NCBI GenBank assembly: GCA_012064385.1
Contig: QRDG01001368.1
Coordinates: 1-64,000, forward strand
Source: Puccinellia tenuiflora
Taxonomy: Eukaryota; Streptophyta; Magnoliopsida; Poales; Poaceae
Direction of reading: 5' to 3'
DNA length: 64,000 nucleotides
In this document: positions 56,461 through 64,000 of the stretch, in pieces
How the letters are laid out: each line of letters starts with the position of its first letter
Position numbering within the stretch: position 1 is the first letter of the stretch
The notes under the pieces: generated by a model
What the model saw: only the letters and a program-made list of their open reading frames with translations
Database searches by the model: none
Told to the model about the DNA's origin: nothing
Program-made: the position numbers and the translations under genes

Positions 56461-58313
56461 AAGAAACTTTTCGACAAAGATTTTGGTACCATAAGCAATT
56501 CCAACATGTATTTCATATATAAACAACTGGTTCACATGATTTCACATGGCCGGGAAAGAGCCTATCATTTAACCATCAGATCCCAATGCTTATTTTTCTC
56601 TCCAAGAATATATATGTCGCTCTGGGAGCGATTCCGAGGGCGCAAGCACACAACAGACAAATGAGCCGCACAATCATGCCAAAAGTCCATACGACAACCA
56701 ACTTGTCATGCGCTCGGAAGATCTCCAAAAATGCCATAACTTGCAATAGTTCAGTGCATGGCATCACATGGGTACATATAGTATTAAACAAAACGGCAAG
56801 CCTTGACCTTAACAGCCGGAAGAGAATGTTGATCGACAACGTAATCTAATCACTCTACAGATCATTCGACGCAATAATGCACAAACACATGTAGGCTAAA
56901 GCCGTAGATGTAATAGCAAACAAGGAAACTGGATAGTCACAATTACTAGAAGAACGTTCTCAATGAGGCAGTCCTCATCAGAAGTCGACAACCGAAGAAA
57001 ACTAAGTTCATGACATCTCGATCTTAGAATTTACTTCGGTAAAGAGGTTTCGTTGACGGGAAAATGTTTCACATCAACTGCAGCCACCTTCCTTCTTTTA
57101 GTAGCGTCGGTGCTTCTTCTTCATAGAGTTCATTTTCTCCTCTCTCCAACTATGTTGTTCCTATTCCTCCCCCCCGTTCTCCGATGGGAAATGCCCGATT
57201 CCCTTCACCCAACAATAGTGCTCGCATGGACCTAAAACCAAAGCCCTCGTCCCCCCCCCCCCCCCCCCCCCCTCTCCACACACGCACATCAAGTTCTGGG
57301 AAGTGGGTGATGGGACTCGGGTCACTTCATTCGGCTCCAACTGAGCTTAGACGCCCTCTGTCCACCAACAAGGCCAAGTCAGCGAAGACTGACGGCTCAT
57401 TGTTGACGATCATGAAAATTCACTCGTATGTGATTTTATGTTCCGTTGGTTATTTCGATACACTACAAGTGCTTATGTTTTATATTACATGTTATGTTGC
57501 AAACTCTAGATGCGTGTAGCAGGAAAGTGATTTTGCACTGCCGTGGATGCTATTTGTAAACGTCACTTACATTTTTTCCATCGCATACGTTGCGACCTAT
57601 TTTCCAACGGGTTGTCACAAAAAATGGGGATTTGTTGCATATCTTGAATTGTTTTCTACATGGCGTGTGAAAGGACATTTCGCTCCCTAAGTGAGTTTTG
57701 ACGGTTAATGTCAACATAAGGATGTCTAATTATTTTCTTAAGATCTCTAAGTTACATCGAAGAAATAAGCAAATGGATAAATGGTCCCCTCAAAGTGAAA
57801 AGAGAAGAGAGCGGGAAGCCGGCGTTTTCGTTTCGATTTGTAGCTAGATTCCCTCTGTTAATTTTATTATTAACAGACACCCTAATTTGAACAGGTTTGC
57901 TTCTGGCCATGATCAATTGGCGCTTCAGGTGATGACACCCTCATATTAGCTAAAGACTACTTTAGTAAGCACACCAAACAGGACATCAGTACAGGTATGA
58001 AAGAAGAAACTGAACTAGCAATAGTAACTGTATCTTAGACCCTAGGAGCTGATGCTTTTATCAATTATTACTCTCAAAATACTTCAGTAAAAAATAATGA
58101 TTCCGGGCGGAACAGATAAGAAACATGTACATGTGACAATTTCCTCACTAAGTACTCTGCTCACAAAGTCACAATTGATTCATAAGGTACGTGCTCACAA
58201 TTGAACCACAATATACTGTCAACAAGCAACTACGATTCATGAATCATGATGCATATCGGCAAGAAACGAGATTGGTAATGTAGGCGTTTATTCGTTCCCT
58301 TGGAGATTGTTAC
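56461..58313. other. Intergenic stretch without a recognised gene
   Basis: Contains a C run of about 22 bases at 57251-57272. No coding exon, RNA or transposon end was identified. Confidence 0.45.
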
Positions 58314-58391
58314 CTTGGTGATGTTGGGGACGAGGGTGCCGAGCATGTAGAGACGTTCTTGCATCCCTGCCGCTTCCCGCCGCCGCCTTCC
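58314..58391 (-). pseudogene. bHLH transcription factor exon remnant
   Basis: The minus strand reads RRRREAAGMQERLYMLGTLV then PNITK, directly followed by a GT donor. Plant bHLH factors have a similar basic-helix 1 block ending LVPNITK, often with an intron exactly there. The block differs at usually conserved helix residues and has two extra residues after the Arg run. I found no second bHLH exon within the next kilobase. It may be an abandoned fragment. Other frames across 58310-58714 are GC-driven. Confidence 0.45.
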
Positions 58392-58855
58392 GTGCCCATC
58401 CGTCGCTCGTCCCCGTCGACGCCGTTATCTTGGTCACCCAGCTGCATCTCATTTCCACTGACCCCTAATCCGCAGCCCTCCCGACGTCGCCGTGCAGCAG
58501 AGGCCCCGGAATCTGCTCGGCTCGTCGAGGAGAATTTTGGGGTCCTTGTTGTTGCTATTGAGGACAGGAATCGGACGAAGAGATAGGGGATTATAGAAAT
58601 ACGGGAGCGAACAGAGTGCGAGCAGACCGTCCCCGGAGCAGGACTGCAGGAGGACGACCGGCACCATGGGGAGCTTGTCTGCGGAGCCCCGGCAGTTCTA
58701 GCCCTTTCTCTCACGACCTGGGGAGCTAGGTGGGTTCAATGCGAACAAGTGGGATAGCCACATATTCTTACCCGTGGGTGCCCACTTATGGGCTTATGCT
58801 GGCTTGGGTAGCGGACGCCGTGGGCTGCCCACTCCCACTTGTACCCTGAGACATA

Positions 58856-59015
58856 CTCACTCTGTATCAAAATGTAAGATGTTTTAGCCTTTTTCTTTCC
58901 ATCCATATCTAGACATGTTTTAGTGTGAGGTTCAAATGAATTTTACACTAAAACATGTCTAGATACGGATGGAAAGCAAAATGCTAAAACATCTTACATT
59001 TTGATATGGAGGGAG
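58856..59015. mobile_element. Stowaway MITE, 160 bp
   Basis: Starts CTCACTCTGTATCAAAATGT and ends in the inverted match ACATTTTGATATGGAGGGAG, with long internal arms (gtctagata) and TA flanks at 58854-58855 and 59016-59017. It ends 75 bp from the stop codon of the DUF3615 gene, so it may lie in that gene's 3' UTR. Confidence 0.95.
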
Positions 59016-59089
59016 TAGCTCCGAGCTACTTTAGTGCCGCTCTCATTTTTTCTGAGGTAGTAGCGTCAATGATGTCAGTGCTGTCACAG

Positions 59090-61919
59090 TTAGGATCGTG
59101 GTCCCATGATTGACTCCATGAAACGTTTTACTTCCTCATCAGTGGCCTTGATTGCTCCAAATTTAAACTTGGGTGGTTCCATGAGTTGCGCCACAACACT
59201 TGGATCATCAAGGCCCTAACAAAAACAAATACACAAACATGAATGATCGACCAAGTAACTAACATTGATAATACTGAAAATAGGTACCACACAAGATATA
59301 TCTTTACCTCAAACAGTCTTCTTATCCTCGCCTCTTCAGCTTTCCACTGTGAAACACGATCATACAATTACAAACGAATACACCAACGGAAAACGTCAAT
59401 CGCTAGGCTGCGAGAACAAAACAGCATACTTACGTCATCCATAGTCTTTGCGGTGTCTCTAGTAGGTCCAGGACATCCGTCACCAACATAACAAACTTTT
59501 AAATCCTTAGAGTGGCCACCGGTATATGCATCAGCATTGGGGTGCTTCATGTTACTTCCACAACCGTAGCAGTGGCCTTTGTTTAAAGAAAGAGAGGGGA
59601 GATGAGGACCTTTAAATAATGATAGCAAATTAACTGGAGGTAAAACATGCGCACACATGCCTTACACATGGATGTGCATGAAATAGTACGAGACATTACG
59701 AATGCAAAGCTCGAGGACAATGGATCAGATGACACAAGGCACAAACAGATAGGTCAATTCAGAGATAGTACACTAAGTTCAGAAAGACTATAACAGATAA
59801 GTTGTCGGTTAATAAACAATAAAGTGTATTTCAGTAACACTTAAGATAAGAAAGTGTAATACACTAACATTTAAGATAAGAAAGTGTAAAGTGTATTTCA
59901 GTAACGCTTAGGATAAGAGTATAGAATACCATTATCAAAAGGATCAACCATGCATGTACAGCTAACCACCAATTTTCCGTCTTCTCTATGTGTGACTTCA
60001 GCAAAGAATACATTGTCAGTGGTCTTTGCTCCTTTGGTCTTTGTAGTGAAATTGATATGATCGTAGCGACAAATGCCATCATAAATTACATTTTCGCGCG
60101 GAACATCTTTAAGTTCAAACGCATTATCCTTAAATAAGAAGAATATATCCAATCAGCAATTAGTTATTGGATGAATACGGCTGTATAACACGGACAGGAC
60201 GAAGGAGCAGATAGTAAACCTCAAAAAGAGCATGATCCTCATTATACTTGTCCAACAAAGCTTGACCCAACTGGAGCATCTTGCAACGGCTTTCATTAAT
60301 TTGTTCAGATATCAGGTACATCTTCTTTGAGCCATCAGGCCAGTAAAGACAGTCCCGTATACCCCTCTCCACACTAGATTTACCCACTTCATAGAACTCA
60401 TGTGGCTCCTTGCACCTAGTTTAGATCAGAGCATTCTTCATGATTGGAGTATATTTTACTTTCAGAACAGTGGAGAGTAATACTAAGTACACTTGCAATG
60501 TCATCATTCGGAAATAGTGTTAGCTAGAAATAGTTTATGTTTGCATGGAGCATTGTTTAACAGGGATCAAACCGTTCGCACGTGACTTCTGACATAGCTC
60601 ATGGCAGTGATTAGCAAAAACGGAACAAACCTATATATGAAGTGGTAGCATAGCATCCATATCAACTAATGCACTACTTCAAGAACTCTCTAATAAATAC
60701 ATTCAGGAACGTCTTACTAACTTTAAGTGGTCCCAAATAAGAATTTATATATTAAGATAGGTTGGTATTTTCTTTTACTTTTGTAAAACATGACAAATTT
60801 TCTATTATCTAACTTGGGGTCATTTGTTCTTTTACTAATTCAGGGTGTGAAAACTGTGATTATTGTTACAGTATATGTGGATTGCCCACCTTCTCTCCAT
60901 CAGTTTAGACTTTTGGTTCTACTGGTTGATGCATGAAACTTAACAATTATCTCTGCTGCCCTAAATCATAGAGGGTAAAAGCATTTGGCACTTGTTTAAC
61001 TATAATCAATTGCAAGTGTGTACCCAAAATAGGAGAAATGAGCAGATGAAAATATAGAACAAAGTGTTGAGAAACTGTACATGCTTGGATCTTGACGGTC
61101 ATGAAGGTAGCGATCAATGGCATTGGTAACTTCCTCTAAGCTGTGAAATGGCCCACCAACATGAGGATATGTGCGGAAATACCCCCGAATATCAATCCTG
61201 GTGTAAAATGTGAGCCCCCAATCATACTGTTCTCGGACCCAAATGGTGTCCCGCTGAGTGTTATGCAAGTTTTTTGGTGATGAGGCATTCGGTTGATGCA
61301 GCTTTTGTACAGAAGCGGGCTCAGACAAACTTTTCTCAGACCTGAAGAGGAACAAGCAGGCTGGATGAGCAACACCAAATTATCTTAGGCGGTGAATGGA
61401 TAATCCATATTACCATAATAACACGGCCAAGTTCCATTAGAAAATGTTGTTATTACTTTCCTTTTCCTGCTACCTATAACAATGAGGGGGATAAAAGGGC
61501 AGAAATCCGGCTGAAATACCAGATTCATTGGTTAGGTGTCAACTTATGCATTCACAATGTTGGGGCGAGCCAAAACTTGGCGACTTTTCACATGTCATGA
61601 GATGAATAATCCATATTAGCATCATGCTACGGTCTGCTTGGTATACATAGACTTGGTACTTTTTGAGATTTGTCTGTAAACCTTTTTTTAGATATAAAAG
61701 ACATTATTTCTGCGAAAACTGTGAGGTCTCTTATATCGGCAAGTTGCGACATGAATCCAAATGGGACGGTGCAATTCGAACCCTACCTACCGCTATCAAA
61801 TTTTTATAAGGCAAACAATTCGATTTCGACTAGATCAGAAACCGAAACCGAATGATAAAGGAAAGATGGAGAGGGTTATCATACTTGTCCAGCAGCGGCA
61901 GCGAGCGGAAGGTGTCCAT
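59090..61919 (-). CDS. DUF3615-domain protein
   Basis: Seven exons join in phase: 61919-61885, 61341-61081, 60415-60220, 60128-59930, 59576-59434, 59346-59308, 59215-59090, giving 332 residues from MDTFRSLPLLDK to IMGPRS. DUF3615 is a grass-expanded domain of unknown function. It spans the middle of the protein, from ISEQINESRCKMLQLGQALL through HINFTTKTKG and VFFAEVTHREDGKL to a Cys/His cluster (SCTCM..., GHCYGCGSNMKHPN) that could bind a metal. N-terminal to it is a block with WVREQYDWGLTFYTRIDIRG. No signal peptide or membrane segment is seen. The start is the first ATG after an AAACCCTAACCCC-type leader; upstream in-frame sequence has no ATG that I could use. The gene looks intact. Confidence 0.88.
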
Positions 61920-62640
61920 CAGATCAGGAAGTAGGTGCTGCGGCAGGTTGTGGAGACTCGTGGCGGAGCTTGAGCTTGCAATGCGATACACGGGCACCTC
62001 TGGCTCTCGCCGGGTTGGCGCCTTGGCGGGGAGGAAGAAGGGGGTTAGGGTTTAAGTGGTGATTTCCCAGGAAGTGCAGGGGAAAGGAGGAAAAGCGATA
62101 TGAATAGGGAATTAGGTATCGACTTTGACAGGATTTTTTTTGTTTTAGGGAAATTTTGACAGGATCTGAAGACTATGCTTCGTGCTGGATAAGGAGGCCT
62201 CTCCGAGCTTTCCTGTCAAGACCAGTACCGCTACATCCGCTTCGGCCCACCAAGGCCCGGTCCAGGACGACAAGAGCACAAGGATTCCAGCAGGCCTTAC
62301 CGAGATGGAACTATCTTTTTTTTTTTTGAGATCTGGGATAGGAACTATCTACTCCATGGATTGCTTTGGCACATGATCTCTTAGGAGGATTCACATGATC
62401 ACATCGGATTGCAAAGCAGTGGTGGATGATATATCGAGCTATTCCTCGGGAAGGTATGGACCTACTGTTAGAGAAATTCAAAGGAGCGCAACAACCAATG
62501 ATTTCTGTTGTTTTTATCATGAGAATAGAAGCTCAAATTTCAAAGCACTCAAATTTCGCTAAGCACGCCCTCTCACCAAGGTACAGGACAACAAGGTATA
62601 AGCTGTACGGTGGAAGAGCTAACAGCATCTCTAGCGGATT
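61920..62640. other. DUF3615 upstream region and flank
   Basis: The first 140 bp hold the probable 5' UTR, read leftward, with aaaccctaaccccc near 62042-62056. A small T-run insertion with direct repeats lies at 62307-62350. The rest is unassigned. Confidence 0.45.
62307..62350 (-). mobile_element. Possible severely truncated retroinsertion
   Basis: The 10-bp repeat ggaactatct occurs at 62307-62316 and 62341-62350. Between them are a T run of about 11 and gagatctgggata. A T run next to one copy of a direct repeat is what a tiny 5'-truncated minus-strand SINE or LINE insert would leave. Confidence 0.4.
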
Positions 62641-63120
62641 ACAGAAAACGCCTCAATCCTTATAATATCCATTGTTTTTAGGTACCCCGAACAAAAAACG
62701 ACCAACACGTGTGCCCTAAAACGGTCCGACCCGATTTTTTTAGTGCGAATCTGAAATGCGACCCCAAATCTCATATGTCCAGCTTTTACAGCCTCCCATT
62801 CAGTTTCCCCAATTCCTCCCAAATTTTGGTGCGACGGAAATTTCAGCCCGCGCCCACCATTATGTCACCGTCACCGCATGTCATCGTCGATTCTACCCAC
62901 CCTAGGTCATGCCGCGTTGTCAAGTAGCTCCTCTGCCGTCCGCCGCTTCTTTCCCACCCCTTTGGGAGCTCGTGGTTGACCGTTTCCTTCCGTCCCTGCT
63001 TAGCTAGAGGCGCCGCCATGGAACCGTCACGGAGCTCAGCGTGAGGCCTTGTTGCGGTCGGACGGTGTCGTGGTGGCATCAACGACATATCCATCAAGGA
63101 TGGAAAAGTTTGTGGAGCAA
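62641..63120. other. Repeat-like unassigned DNA
   Basis: Contains sequence such as gcatctctagcgg followed by gaaaacgcctc and acggtccgacccg, which looks like non-autonomous DNA-transposon sequence of Triticeae, but no paired ends were found. Confidence 0.3.
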
Positions 63121-64000
63121 GGCAACGATGGCGCTCGCGCGGGATTGGGTAGCAAGCACGCAAACACACGCGATGTACCCAGGTTCGGGGCCCTCGTGGT
63201 GAGGTAACACCCCTACGTCCTGCTTCTTCTTGTTTCTTATTGCTTGATCATAGAATCGGGCTACAAGTGATGCTCCTGGAGCTGTTTCGGGTGGCAGCTG
63301 GCTGGAAGTCCAAGCCGGCTGGAGGTCGAAGATGATCTTCTACTTTTCTTCTCTGTCTAGTGCTTGCCCCACGTAGGGGGCTCTAGCCCGCCTTATATAG
63401 GCAACGGGCTAGGGTTTTGGGTTACAAGGAATTTACAAGTTTGCCCTATGACATCACTACAGTACAGGGCCGGCTGGAGCTCGTTGCCATGATTCTGTAC
63501 AGGAGATGCCCGACAGGAAGTACGGTTCGCCAGGAGCGGTTATGCGGGGCTGGCCCACCGGTACAGAACTGTCGGTTGGTTGGTCCGGTTCCAGTTCAGT
63601 CGGACGTCCGCGTCCGGGTAGACGCAGGCGGCCCGTTCCAGCCGGCGTGGTCCAGGCGGCTTCGCTCAGCCGGTACGAGGAATTTGGAGATGTGAGCTTC
63701 TTTGGGGTATCCGGGGTTCATATCCCCAACACTAGCCCCCGAGATCGCGGAGTCTTGCTAGCTTGCTGGGAAGACTTCGTGATCTTCCCCTGATCTGGGT
63801 TGTCGTGGTCGAGACGTTGAAGTCAGAGATAGTGCCGGCTGAAACTGGAGCCGGGTGGAGCTGGAGCCGGATGAAATTGAAACTCGTGTGCAGAAAGAAC
63901 TCCGCAGGCTCCCTCGGTCTTGGCTGCATGCCGTCGAAGTTGACGATGGTTTGTTCGGCTGCACAGAGCCGGAACTGGAGATCTTGGCGGCCTCGCGTGG
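63121..64000. mobile_element. Probable LTR-retrotransposon fragment, runs off the window
   Basis: The stretch acgcgatgtacccaggttcg then gggccctcgtggtgaggtaa and the later ggttcatatccccaacacta then gcccccgag are of the kind found in and next to Triticeae gypsy LTRs. No complete LTR, primer site or coding domain can be read. Frames on both strands are GC-driven. Confidence 0.4.

Noticed and set aside
1..64000. CRISPR arrays, bacterial operons, ribosome binding sites
   Set aside because: The window is plant nuclear DNA; no regularly spaced repeat-spacer structure is present.

Overview
This is nuclear DNA from a Triticeae grass (wheat, Aegilops or barley type). The evidence is many-exon plant genes with GT-AG introns; Stowaway MITEs with CTCCCTCCG ends between TA dinucleotides; a copia LTR element whose LTR opens TGTTGGGAATATGCCCTAGA, as in the Angela/BARE group; a gypsy-type LTR opening TGATACGTC; and a grass-specific DUF3615 gene. 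I infer the species group from these repeats; nothing in the window names the species.

Layout. 1-4766 (+): an EDEM-type class I alpha-mannosidase gene (GH47) lacking only its first exon. 4767-9705: intergenic DNA with two LINE-like insertions of one family at the same target, one holding an internal tandem duplication. 9706-31501 (-): the gene for the nuclear-basket nucleoporin NUA/TPR, 48 exons over 21.8 kb. Exon-length bookkeeping shows it carries a 1-nt deletion in exon 20 and a 2-nt insertion in exon 39, so it is either a recent pseudogene or contains sequence errors. Its introns hold Stowaways, a foldback MITE, a solo LTR and a 24-G run. 31502-38535: transposon-rich DNA, including a TIR element carrying a broken PPR gene and a TIR element with GC-rich tandem arrays. 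38536-39730 (-): a three-exon DUF4228/PADRE gene with a myristoylation-type start. 40130-53440: duplicated segments, an 8-kb non-autonomous copia element, and a gypsy solo LTR at the junction of a tandem duplication. 53440-58850: mostly unassigned DNA with one foldback MITE and a bHLH remnant. 59090-61919 (-): a seven-exon DUF3615 gene. 62080-64000: repeat-like DNA that leaves the window.

The four host genes do not form a pathway. The mannosidase acts in ER glycoprotein quality control, NUA at the nuclear pore, the PADRE protein probably at membranes in stress responses, and DUF3615 is of unknown role. Exons were placed by eye from protein continuity, splice dinucleotides and exon-length phase. 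I saw no convincing tRNA, rRNA, CRISPR or miRNA gene, and no strong case for an entirely new biological system. The most notable signals are the two NUA frameshifts, the repeated retroelement insertion at one junction, the gene-capturing TIR element, and the solo LTR at a duplication junction.
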